Below the pieces are notes generated by a model that saw nothing but the letters and a program-made list of their open reading frames with translations, was not told the origin of the DNA and made no database searches. A DNA stretch of 64,000 bases from NCBI GenBank assembly GCA_938036875.1, contig CALHVX010000020.1, forward strand, positions 62,001-126,000. Direction: 5' to 3'. This document shows positions 8,332 through 16,585 of this stretch, in pieces; the first letter of the stretch is position 1; each line of letters starts with the position of its first letter. The stretch is from an uncultured Pseudomonadales bacterium (GTDB lineage: Bacteria; Pseudomonadota; Gammaproteobacteria; Pseudomonadales; Azotimanducaceae). The translations under genes were made by a program, and so were the position numbers.

Positions 8332-9993
8332 ATGACAACAACCATGAAAGCCTCAGACCTGATGGTGCGATGCCTAGAGGCAGAAGGGCTAGAGTATATC
8401 TTCGGCGTTCCAGGCGAAGAAAACGCCGATTTCATGATGTCGCTGGAAACCTCAGACTCCATTCAATTTGTGCTGGTTCGACACGAGCAAGGCGCAGCTT
8501 TTATGGCTGAGGTCTACGGGCGCCTGACCGGTACCCCTGCTGGTTGCTTAGGTACATTGGGACCCGGCGCAACCAACCTAATCACGGGGGTTGCAGATTC
8601 GGATATGGATCGCGCTCCCATGCTGGTGTTAACCGGTCAGGGCGCAAGCTCGCGACTGCATAAAGAGTCACATCAAATTATGGATGTGGTTCGTATGTTT
8701 GAGCCGGTCACTAAGTGGGCGCAAACCGTACGAACGCCAGATGTGATCCCTGAGTTGGTGCGCAAGGCGGTGCGTTTAGCGCGACAAGAGAAGCCTGGGG
8801 CTGTGTTGCTAGAGCTGCCCGAAGATATCGCCAAAGAAACCACCTCTGCGCAAGTGTTAGCACCCCGTCGCTTTAGACGCCCCGTACCCGATGACAAGAT
8901 TGTGGATACCGCGTTTGATTTGCTCAAGCGCGCGAAGCGTCCCATTATCTTGGCAGGCAACGGCTGTATTCGACGCCGGGCGAGTGTGCAACTCCGAAAG
9001 TTTTGTGAATCAACGGGCATTGGTGTCATTAGCACCTTCATGGCCAAAGGCTGTGTGGATATGGATGCGGACCACTGCTTGTACACCGTTGGTTTAGGTA
9101 GCAAAGACTTTAGCAACATCGCGTTGGATGATGCGGATCTAGTGTTAACGCTTGGTTTTGATATGGTCGAGTACCATCCAAGCTTGTGGAATGCAGATGG
9201 CAGCAAACGCATTGTGCATGCGGACTTTCTGCCTGCAGAAATTGATCAGTACTATCTGCCCGAAGTTGAGGTGGTTGGTGACCTAGCACACTTGCTGTGG
9301 ATGTTTAACGAGCGTGTCGAGCAAAATCCATTGAGCTACGACCTACCAACCCAGAAGCGTGTGCGTCAGGATATGACCCAAGAACTGCAGGCGCATGCCG
9401 AGGATACCGGTCAAGGCCCAATTCGGCCGCAGAAGGTATTGTGGGATGCGCGCCAAGTGTTAGGGGCTAACGATGTGTTGCTATCCGATGTCGGCGCTCA
9501 CAAAATGTGGATCGCTCGGCATTACCATTGCCATCAACCCAATACCTGCCTTATACCTAACGGTTTTTGCTCTATGGGCTTTGCGTTGCCTGGTGCTATT
9601 GCGGCGAGTTTGATTCGTGGTGACAACGAGGTGCTCGCCATTTGTGGTGATGCCGGCTTCTTGATGAACGTTCAAGAGATGGAAACCGCTCGACGGTTGA
9701 ACTGCAAAATGACCGTGATGGTTTGGGAAGACAACGCCTACGGTTTGATCAAATGGAAGCAACAAAATGAGTTTGGTAAGCACACCAGCTTGGGCTTTGA
9801 TAATCCGGAGTGGTTAGGGCTAGCCGCAAGCTTTGGTTGGCAAGGGCACTACTGTGATGAGGCCGGTGCGCTGGCAGATACGTTGCGGGTTGCTTTAGCG
9901 GAAGAGGGGCCCAGTTTGGTTGTGGTACCCATTGATTACCGCGAGAACGAGTTGCTAACCCAACGTCTAGGTGAGATAACTGCCAGCATCTAA
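8332..9993 (+). CDS. acetolactate synthase large subunit-type ThDP enzyme
   Basis: Thiamine diphosphate enzyme condensing or decarboxylating 2-oxo acids. 553 residues with the three usual domains. Catalytic Glu52 is in VRHEQGAAFMAE, followed by the GTLGPGATNLITGVADS signature. The ThDP/Mg motif starts with GDAG at about 439 and continues through MNVQEMETARRLN to EDNAYG. The closest type by eye is acetolactate synthase (IlvB/AlsS). No small regulatory subunit gene or other branched-chain amino acid gene is adjacent, so a stand-alone catabolic role is possible. A second in-frame ATG lies four codons in. The acetyltransferase follows after 20 bp. Confidence 0.85.
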   Translation: MTTTMKASDLMVRCLEAEGLEYIFGVPGEENADFMMSLETSDSIQFVLVRHEQGAAFMAEVYGRLTGTPAGCLGTLGPGATNLITGVADSDMDRAPMLVLTGQGASSRLHKESHQIMDVVRMFEPVTKWAQTVRTPDVIPELVRKAVRLARQEKPGAVLLELPEDIAKETTSAQVLAPRRFRRPVPDDKIVDTAFDLLKRAKRPIILAGNGCIRRRASVQLRKFCESTGIGVISTFMAKGCVDMDADHCLYTVGLGSKDFSNIALDDADLVLTLGFDMVEYHPSLWNADGSKRIVHADFLPAEIDQYYLPEVEVVGDLAHLLWMFNERVEQNPLSYDLPTQKRVRQDMTQELQAHAEDTGQGPIRPQKVLWDARQVLGANDVLLSDVGAHKMWIARHYHCHQPNTCLIPNGFCSMGFALPGAIAASLIRGDNEVLAICGDAGFLMNVQEMETARRLNCKMTVMVWEDNAYGLIKWKQQNEFGKHTSLGFDNPEWLGLAASFGWQGHYCDEAGALADTLRVALAEEGPSLVVVPIDYRENELLTQRLGEITASI

Positions 9994-10013
9994 CAACGCA
10001 GGTAGTCACTGCT

Positions 10014-10604
10014 TTGGCCGCAACAATTACGCCCGTTACCTTGACGGGCCATTGGGTACAACTGGAGCCCATGGGTTCTGAACACAGCGCTGCACTGTGG
10101 GCCGTAGCTCAGCATGAATCGCTGTGGCGCTATATGCCCTTTGCAGTGGATTCCTTAAAAGGTATGCAGACTTTGGTTGACGCTTTGTTGCAACAACAAA
10201 GCCAAGGCCAGTCACAACCTTTTGTGACCAAGCTGGTTGCCACGGGTGAGATCATTGGTGCGACCAGTTTCTTGGCCATGGATCTAAGCAATCGCCGGCT
10301 AGAGATTGGCGCAACTTGGATCACACCAGATCACCAGCGCTCGGCGGTAAACTCCGAAGCCAAGCTTTTGCAACTCCAGTACGCTTTTGAGCAACTTGGG
10401 TGCAATCGAGTGGAGTTCAAGACCGATGCGCGCAACGCCAAATCTCGAGCGGCATTAACGCGACTGGGGGCCCTGGAAGAGGGCACGCTGCGCCAGCATA
10501 TGGTGCTGCACAGCGGTTGGGTTCGAGACAGTGTCTACTTCAGTATCCTCGCCTCGGAGTTTGCCGGGGTTAGCGCTTATCTCGAAAAGCAATTAAGCAG
10601 ATAG
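10014..10604 (+). CDS. GNAT family N-acetyltransferase (RimJ/RimL-like)
   Basis: Acetyl-CoA-dependent N-acetyltransferase, cytoplasmic, 196 residues. The fold is shown by LEIGATWITPDHQRSAVNSEAK (beta4/acetyl-CoA region) and by NRVEFKTDARNAKSRAALTRLGALEEGTLR, the hallmark of the RimJ/RimL subgroup that acetylates protein N-termini or small amines. The start is a TTG with an AGG 11 bases upstream; no ATG occurs before residue 19, which would cut the first strand. It lies 20 bp after the acetolactate synthase-like gene and may be co-transcribed. Confidence 0.85.
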   Translation: MAATITPVTLTGHWVQLEPMGSEHSAALWAVAQHESLWRYMPFAVDSLKGMQTLVDALLQQQSQGQSQPFVTKLVATGEIIGATSFLAMDLSNRRLEIGATWITPDHQRSAVNSEAKLLQLQYAFEQLGCNRVEFKTDARNAKSRAALTRLGALEEGTLRQHMVLHSGWVRDSVYFSILASEFAGVSAYLEKQLSR

Positions 10605-10757
10605 TCTGACTACTAGCTTGTCTGTTTTGAGCCATCTCCTGTGGCCTAACGCGCAGTTTTTTTCGATCAGCCAAGCAGAATGGCCAGAACCGTAGCATTT
10701 CACTGTTACTGGGCCTCTGGGTGTTCTAGCATTAGGGTTCTAGTAGACAGAAGGTAA

Positions 10758-11942
10758 TTGGTCTTGGATAACCGTTCCGCTTCGCAATCTGGGCAACCCG
10801 TTGATGGGCAGTCAGGCACAAAGCCACCGCTGCTGATGGTTCAAACCTTAGTTTTTGCCCTCACCTTTTTGGTCGCGTTGATTGGGGTGCCTTGGTACCA
10901 ATATGCCGTTGGCTTTGACTCTACCGCTTGGATCGCCTTTGTTGTTTATGCTGGCCTAACAGGTATGTCTATCACGGCCGGCTACCACCGTCTTTGGTCC
11001 CACAACACCTACAAGGCCCATCCAATACTGCGGTTCTTGTTTGCGATTTTTGGCGCGGCAACGGTTCAAAACAGTATTAAGGCTTGGGTATCCGGGCACC
11101 GTACCCATCATCGCCATGTAGATAGCGTCGAAAAAGACCCGTATAGCGCGAGTCGAGGCTTGTGGTTCTCACACATGGGCTGGATGCTCCGCAACTACAA
11201 GAGCGGTGAGGAAGATTTCAGCAATATCAAAGATTTAGAGCGTGACCCTATTGTCGTATGGCAACATGATCACTATGTGGCGATCACCTTGGTGATGAAC
11301 TTTGGGCCACCACTGATCCTAGGCTTTATCACCGGCGATTACCTGGCTCACTTCCTGCTGATCGGTGTACTGCGTTTGGTCTTCAGCCATCACACGACGT
11401 TCTTTATTAACTCGCTCGCCCACTTCTGGGGCAAGCGCCCGTACACAGACGAAAACAGTGCGCGTGACAATGGTGTGCTCGCGTTGGTGACCTACGGCGA
11501 GGGATACCACAACTATCACCATAAGTTTCAGCTCGACTATCGTAACGGTATCCGTTGGTTCCACTACGACCCCACCAAGTGGCTGATCTTCTGCGGCCAA
11601 TGGTTGGGGCTCACCTCAGATCTCAAGCGTGTGCCCAACGTGGTGATACGTGAGGCGCAACTGCAACGCCAGTTTTTGCACGCCAAGGAAAAGTTGGAAC
11701 GCCTACAAGATCTGGGGACTGCAAACAAAGACAAATGGCAGGATATGTTCGAGCGCGAGTACAACGAGTTCATGCAAACCCTGCAGCGTTGGCAAATGCT
11801 CCGTAAAGAGCTGACGGATAAGTTGGTGGACCAGCTGCAGCAAAGCGGTGTAAACAGCCAAATCAAAGAGATAGAGAAGGCGCTGGCGTCGCAGTATCGT
11901 CGTTTGGTCTCGTTGAACCAGATGCTGCCGGTCCCAGCCTAA
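10758..11942 (+). CDS. membrane fatty acid (acyl-CoA delta-9 type) desaturase
   Basis: Integral membrane di-iron desaturase that introduces a cis double bond into acyl chains, needing oxygen and a reductant. Histidine boxes are HRLWSH (77-82), HRTHHRH (114-120) and EGYHNYHH (248-255), with the NSLAHFWG histidine between them. Membrane helices flank the boxes. The C-terminal 100 residues are a charged coiled-coil-like extension (QLQRQFLHAKEKLERLQDL) that is common in this bacterial subgroup. The start is TTG; the second in-frame TTG at 10764 has better spacing (9 bases) from GAAGG and may be the real one. A strong terminator follows at 11963. Confidence 0.93.
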   Translation: MVLDNRSASQSGQPVDGQSGTKPPLLMVQTLVFALTFLVALIGVPWYQYAVGFDSTAWIAFVVYAGLTGMSITAGYHRLWSHNTYKAHPILRFLFAIFGAATVQNSIKAWVSGHRTHHRHVDSVEKDPYSASRGLWFSHMGWMLRNYKSGEEDFSNIKDLERDPIVVWQHDHYVAITLVMNFGPPLILGFITGDYLAHFLLIGVLRLVFSHHTTFFINSLAHFWGKRPYTDENSARDNGVLALVTYGEGYHNYHHKFQLDYRNGIRWFHYDPTKWLIFCGQWLGLTSDLKRVPNVVIREAQLQRQFLHAKEKLERLQDLGTANKDKWQDMFEREYNEFMQTLQRWQMLRKELTDKLVDQLQQSGVNSQIKEIEKALASQYRRLVSLNQMLPVPA

Positions 11943-11962
11943 CCACAGCCTTTGGTTAATCG

Positions 11963-11994
11963 AAGCCAGTGCGCAACCCGCACTGGCTTTTTTT
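11963..11994 (+). terminator. Rho-independent terminator of the desaturase gene
   Basis: A perfect 11-bp stem (AAGCCAGTGCG, 11963-11973, paired with CGCACTGGCTT, 11979-11989) encloses a 5-base loop and runs into a seven-base T tract. It lies 20 bp after the desaturase stop. Confidence 0.95.
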
Positions 11995-12133
11995 GTGGGC
12001 TGACGTAGCACTTTTGTCTTTGCTCTGCACCTAATCTCTTTCTGTTTTTGCGCTATTTTTAGCCCCTAAGGCCTGCCTAAAATTCGAGCCCTCAGGCTAT
12101 ACTTGCTGCCCGATTTTTTCCGGTTTGGCAGAT

Positions 12134-13441
12134 ATGGCGGATCCCGAAACAGGTTATCAACGGACCAATAAAGACCTTCAGGCTGAGTGGGCTATGGACG
12201 TTGACCAGGACCCTTACAGCATTCCTCTTGATCGGTTAGATGTGGCACATCCAGCGTTGTTTGAAGCCAACAAAATGCTGCCTTGGCTGCAACGTTTACG
12301 TGAAGAGTCGCCAGTAAACCTCTGTAATCACAGCCAATTTGGGCCGTATTGGTCGGTGACCAAGTACACAGATATTCAATATGTAGACACCCACGAAGAC
12401 ATCTTCTCTTCCGACATTCGCAATGGTGGCATCCGCTTAGGTGGCCAGGCGGATCCAGACCCGGATCCCACTTTCAGCCTGCCCATGTTCATCATGCAAG
12501 ATCCGCCCACCCACGAAGCCCAGCGTAAGGTTGTGGCCCCCATGTTTTCGCCGCGACATCTGGCCGACCTAGGTGATCTGATCCGTACTCGTGCAGGGGC
12601 CATACTGGATGCACTGCCACGTGGCGAGGACTTTAACTGGGTGCGTTCGGTGTCTGTAGAGCTGACCGGGCAAATGCTAGCTACCTTGTTCGATATTCCT
12701 CAGGAAGATCGCCATAAGCTCATCCATTGGTCGGACACCGTAGAACGTATTGGTGACCCAGATTACTTTGAAACACCGGAGGAGGGTTTTGCAGAGCTGT
12801 GGAAGTGCTGGGAGTACTTTGACGCGGTTTGGAAGGAGCGGGCGGCGCGCTCTGAGCCTGGGCAAGACTTGATCTCTATGTTGGCTCACAACGAGTCCAC
12901 CAAAAACATGCCCCCTAATGAGTATCTAGGCAACGTATTGCTGCTTATTGTGGGAGGCAATGATACAACCCGGAACTCCATTACCGGCGGGGTATTGGCG
13001 CTGCACGAGCACCCAGCAGAATTTGCCAAGCTCAAAGCCAACCCTAAGCTGATCCCCAACATGGTGCCGGAGATGATCCGTTGGCAATCCCCGGTGGCAC
13101 ACATGGCGCGCACCGCATTGCAAGACGTGGAGTTGGGTGGCAAGCAGATCAGCAAAGGCGACAAAGTGGTTATGTGGTACCTATCGGGTAACCGTGATGG
13201 TACGGCCATCGACCGAGCTGATGAGTTCTTAATCGACCGACCCAACGTGCGTCAGCATTTGTCCTTTGGGTTTGGGGTGCATCGCTGCTTGGGCAATCGG
13301 CTCGCCGAGATGCAATTGCAAATACTATGGGAAGAAATTTTGAAACGATTTAGCAAGATTGAAGTGGTGGGAGAGCCTAGCTACCTGCGCTCCAGTTTTA
13401 TCCGTGGCATAACCGATTTACCAGTAAGGGTGTACGACTAA
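12134..13441 (+). CDS. cytochrome P450, CYP153 family (alkane/fatty acid terminal hydroxylase)
   Basis: Soluble class I P450, probably hydroxylating medium-chain alkanes or fatty acids at the terminal carbon. Start taken at ATG 12134 (435 residues); a TTG nine bases earlier is also in frame. Motifs: I-helix GGNDTTRNS, the ExxR of EMIRW, and heme-binding FGFGVHRCLGN with Cys385. CYP153 assignment rests on the N-terminal part (DRLDVAHPALFEANKMLPW, FGPYWSVTKYTDI, MFIMQDPPTHEAQRK), which is characteristic of that family. The ferredoxin and reductase that CYP153 needs are not in this window. RdgC begins 2 bp after the stop. Confidence 0.9.
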   Translation: MADPETGYQRTNKDLQAEWAMDVDQDPYSIPLDRLDVAHPALFEANKMLPWLQRLREESPVNLCNHSQFGPYWSVTKYTDIQYVDTHEDIFSSDIRNGGIRLGGQADPDPDPTFSLPMFIMQDPPTHEAQRKVVAPMFSPRHLADLGDLIRTRAGAILDALPRGEDFNWVRSVSVELTGQMLATLFDIPQEDRHKLIHWSDTVERIGDPDYFETPEEGFAELWKCWEYFDAVWKERAARSEPGQDLISMLAHNESTKNMPPNEYLGNVLLLIVGGNDTTRNSITGGVLALHEHPAEFAKLKANPKLIPNMVPEMIRWQSPVAHMARTALQDVELGGKQISKGDKVVMWYLSGNRDGTAIDRADEFLIDRPNVRQHLSFGFGVHRCLGNRLAEMQLQILWEEILKRFSKIEVVGEPSYLRSSFIRGITDLPVRVYD

Positions 13442-13443
13442 CT

Positions 13444-14430
13444 ATGGCGTTGTTCAGCAATATTCGATTTTATCAAGTTCATAGCCCTTGGCCGAGCGAC
13501 GAAGAAACGCTGCATGAGGCGTTGGCCAGCCAGCCGTTCAAACCTTGCGGGTCGCTCACCGAACGTAGCTCAGGTTGGGAGCCGCCCGGTGGTGAAGGCC
13601 AAGAAAGCTTGTGTCGTCGCGTTGGCGGTGCAGATCTGTTGCGATTGCGCAGCCAGGTGCGCTTGTTGCCTCCAGCGGCAATCAAAGAGGCGCTGGAAGA
13701 GCGGGTGCAAGACTTTAGCTCGAAGATGGGGCGCACACCAAACCGCAAAGAAAAGCGTGATTTAAAAGACGATCTGTATCACGAGCTGTTACCTCAAGCA
13801 TTGGTTAAGTCTGATCGCTTGCTTGGGTTTTACTTGCACAACGAGGCCATACTCGCCATTGATACGGCGTCTGATAAAGATGCCGAGCGCTTTATCGATT
13901 TGCTACGCGAAGCTTTTGGTTCGTTGTTGGTAACCCCCTTAGGGTTCAACAAGCCAATTGGTGAGTTCATGACCAGCGCTTACCTAGGTGCAAGCCCAAC
14001 CAATTTTGTGATCGGTCGCGAAGCACGTATGCAGGATTCAGGCAACGCCCGTACCTCGGTGCAATGGACGGACTTTGATATCGCCGATGATGATGTACGC
14101 AAACACATCCGCACTGGGCTTACGCTGGAGCGCCTCGGGCTGGAGTTTGATGGTGTGCTGAGCTGCGTGGTCGATCGGGATGGGGTGTTTCGCAAGCTTA
14201 AATTGTTGGGTATAGAAAGCCTTGATGAGCCGTTGGGTGAAGACATTATACTGCTTAACCCCGGCTCTGAACCGGTGGACGATGCGGCGGTAGAAACCGC
14301 GCTGGCTCGGTTGGATGCCGAGTTTGTGCTGTTCTCCGGGATCTTGGCGCGCCTGTTGCAAGCGCTGAAACGTTTGCTCGAAGGTTACGCGGAAGTCACC
14401 CCGGATGCTGGCAAAGCGGCGTCCTTCTAG
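13444..14430 (+). CDS. rdgC: recombination-associated protein RdgC
   Basis: DNA-binding ring protein that coats double-stranded DNA and restrains RecA. The N-terminus (MALFSNIRFYQVHSPW), the RRVGGADLLRLRSQVRLLPPAAIKEALEERV segment and the NRKEKRDLKDDLYHELLPQAL segment are typical of the family. At 328 residues it is somewhat longer than the E. coli protein (about 303), with additional material at the C-terminus. It starts 2 bp after the P450 stop, so the two are probably co-transcribed although their functions are unrelated. A GC-rich 7-bp inverted repeat (14437-14461, no T tract) follows. Confidence 0.92.
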   Translation: MALFSNIRFYQVHSPWPSDEETLHEALASQPFKPCGSLTERSSGWEPPGGEGQESLCRRVGGADLLRLRSQVRLLPPAAIKEALEERVQDFSSKMGRTPNRKEKRDLKDDLYHELLPQALVKSDRLLGFYLHNEAILAIDTASDKDAERFIDLLREAFGSLLVTPLGFNKPIGEFMTSAYLGASPTNFVIGREARMQDSGNARTSVQWTDFDIADDDVRKHIRTGLTLERLGLEFDGVLSCVVDRDGVFRKLKLLGIESLDEPLGEDIILLNPGSEPVDDAAVETALARLDAEFVLFSGILARLLQALKRLLEGYAEVTPDAGKAASF

Positions 14431-14582
14431 CGCTTGACCGCTGATTGTTTCGAGCAGCGGTACCCTTGGTTCGAGTTAGTGCTTTGGCCGCTTTTGGGCA
14501 CAGCCACGTTTTGAGATTGCTGTCCTAATTTGACGGCCTGATAGGTATAGTGGTCGGTCGAACCTACTCTCGGCTGACACTT

Positions 14583-14987
14583 ATGCTAACCCCACAGTTT
14601 TCCGATTTTATCGATGCCCACCGTTGGGCGGTACTCACCTCCTTGGACTCCCTTGGCGCACCTAGCAGCTCCGTGGTCGCCTACGCGCGCGAAGGTCAAG
14701 ATCTTGTTGTCAGTACCCCGGGTGCAACCTTCAAACGGCGTAGCATCCAGGCGGACCCCCGGGTGAACTTGTGTGTGTTGACCAATGCAGAGCCGTTCAA
14801 TTTTGTGGCGCTGCAAGGGCGTGCCGTGATTGAAACCCAAGACTTGCAAGCGTCAACCAAAGCGGTCTTTGCGAATATTGCGGATACGGGGTGGTCTTTG
14901 CCGGACGACTTAGAAGCTTGGCTGGTTAGTCAAGATCGAGTCATTATTCGGATAACACCTGAGCAACTGCACGGGGTCATACGTTAG
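14583..14987 (+). CDS. PPOX-fold flavin/F420-binding oxidoreductase family protein
   Basis: Small split-barrel protein of the pyridoxamine-5'-phosphate oxidase-like class (TIGR03618-like), 134 residues from ATG 14583. The sequence ADPRVNLCVLTNAEPFNFVALQGRAVIE and the early VLTSLDSLGAPSSSVVAYAREG are typical of the fold, which binds FMN, F420 or heme-type cofactors. The stop overlaps the start of the Baeyer-Villiger monooxygenase (TAGTG), so the pair is translationally coupled, suggesting a flavin-related or accessory role for that enzyme. An upstream GTG at 14550 is possible but adds residues outside the fold. Confidence 0.82.
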   Translation: MLTPQFSDFIDAHRWAVLTSLDSLGAPSSSVVAYAREGQDLVVSTPGATFKRRSIQADPRVNLCVLTNAEPFNFVALQGRAVIETQDLQASTKAVFANIADTGWSLPDDLEAWLVSQDRVIIRITPEQLHGVIR

Positions 14988-16585
14988 TGAGCAGCAAGAA
15001 AAAGATAGATGCGGTTGTGGTAGGTGCGGGTTTTGGCGGCATGATCATGTTGCATCTGTTAAGCCAGCGGGGCTTGCAGGTGCAAGGGTTTGAGCGTGGC
15101 TCCGATGTTGGTGGCACTTGGTATTGGAATCGTTACCCGGGATGTCGCTGTGATGTTGAGAGCATGGAGTACTCTTACCAATTTTCAAAAGATCTGCAGC
15201 AACAGTGGGACTGGAGCGAGCGCTACTCACCGCAGCCCGAAATATTGGCTTATGCCGGACATGTTGCCGACCGCTTTAAGCTGCGTGCGCTTATTGAGTT
15301 TGATCAAAGCGTAAGCTCGGCGCACTACAACGACAACACACAAACCTGGCTGGTCGAAACCGCTTCGGGCAAATCCGTTGAGTGTCGCTATCTGATAATG
15401 GCGACTGGCTGTTTATCGGCGGCGAACACGCCCGCATTCCCGGGCCTGGAAACCTTCGCCGGTGAACAAATTCATACCGGTGCTTGGCCGCAGGCGGGAG
15501 TCGATTTTAGTGGCAAGACCGTAGGCATCATTGGCACCGGCTCTTCTGCCATTCAATCCATCCCGCTTATCGCGGAGCAGGCGGCATCGCTCACGGTTTT
15601 TCAACGCACGCCCAACTACAGCGTACCTGCGCAGAACGCTCCGTTGGATCCTGCTTTTGCCGCAAATATCAAAGCCAACTATGCCGATCTGAATGCTCGT
15701 AACCGGGAGCAACCGGCAGCCTTTGGTGCAAACTTTCCGCGTCACTTCGATTCGATCTTGGCGGCCAGCCCTGCAGAGCAGCAGGCTCGTCTAGAAGAGT
15801 ACTGGCAGCACGGTGGCTTTATGTTTTTGGCGGCTTTTGGGGATCTGGGTCAGAACCTTGAAGCCAACGCCATTGCCGCGGAGTTTGTGCGTAACAAAAT
15901 CCGGCAGATTGTCGATGACCCGGATACAGCAGAGCTGCTCTGCCCGCAGACGGTGTTGGGCTGCAAGCGGTTGTGTGCAGATACCGGCTACTACGCTACC
16001 TACAACCGAGACAACGTAAGTTTGGTTGATGTGGCCAACGAGCCGATCCAAGCCATTACCCCGCAAGGGGTGCAGGTTGGCAAACAGGTTTATGCGGTGG
16101 ATACCTTGGTGTTTGCCACCGGGTTTGATGCGATGACGGGCTCGCTGCTGGGTTGCGACATAGGTGGGAGGCATGGCTTAACCTTGCAAGAAAAATGGGC
16201 CGCAGGGCCGCGTACCTATTTAGGCTTGATGAGCGCCGGCTTTCCAAACTTTTTTATGATGACCGGGCCGGGTAGCCCGTCAGTACTTGCCAATATGATT
16301 ACAGGTGTCGAACACCACGCGCAGTACATTGCGCAGTTGATTGATTGGGTGGGGGCTGCAGGTTATCAAGCGGTAGAGGCCAGCCAAACCGCAGAAGATG
16401 CCTGGGTTGAGCGGGTTAACATGCGGGCAGATGCAACCCTATATCCTAAGTGCAACTCTTGGTATCTGGGTGCAAACGTGCCTGGCAAGCCGCGGGTTTT
16501 TATGCCCTATGTAGGCTTTCCAGATTACGTTGAGCAGCTTGAGGGGATTGCCGAACGCAACTACGAAGGGTTTGCGGTTAGCTAG
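14987..16585 (+). CDS. Baeyer-Villiger flavin monooxygenase
   Basis: FAD- and NADPH-dependent monooxygenase that inserts oxygen next to a ketone to give an ester or lactone. The BVMO fingerprint FxGxxxHxxxWP is at residues 157-168 (FAGEQIHTGAWP). Two dinucleotide motifs flank it: GAGFGG (13-18) for FAD and GTGSSA (183-188) for NADPH. The GGTWYWNRYPGCRCD segment is typical of the cyclohexanone/phenylacetone group. Length 532 is normal. The GTG start overlaps the stop of the PPOX-fold gene. The 3' end shares CTAG with the convergent DUF11 gene. Together with the lipoprotein esterase and CYP153 it fits ketone or ring degradation. Confidence 0.93.
   Translation: MSSKKKIDAVVVGAGFGGMIMLHLLSQRGLQVQGFERGSDVGGTWYWNRYPGCRCDVESMEYSYQFSKDLQQQWDWSERYSPQPEILAYAGHVADRFKLRALIEFDQSVSSAHYNDNTQTWLVETASGKSVECRYLIMATGCLSAANTPAFPGLETFAGEQIHTGAWPQAGVDFSGKTVGIIGTGSSAIQSIPLIAEQAASLTVFQRTPNYSVPAQNAPLDPAFAANIKANYADLNARNREQPAAFGANFPRHFDSILAASPAEQQARLEEYWQHGGFMFLAAFGDLGQNLEANAIAAEFVRNKIRQIVDDPDTAELLCPQTVLGCKRLCADTGYYATYNRDNVSLVDVANEPIQAITPQGVQVGKQVYAVDTLVFATGFDAMTGSLLGCDIGGRHGLTLQEKWAAGPRTYLGLMSAGFPNFFMMTGPGSPSVLANMITGVEHHAQYIAQLIDWVGAAGYQAVEASQTAEDAWVERVNMRADATLYPKCNSWYLGANVPGKPRVFMPYVGFPDYVEQLEGIAERNYEGFAVS

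Noticed and set aside
14437-14461. ACCGCTG...CAGCGGT inverted repeat after rdgC
   Set aside because: Seven-base stem with an 11-base loop and no T tract; too weak to call a terminator.
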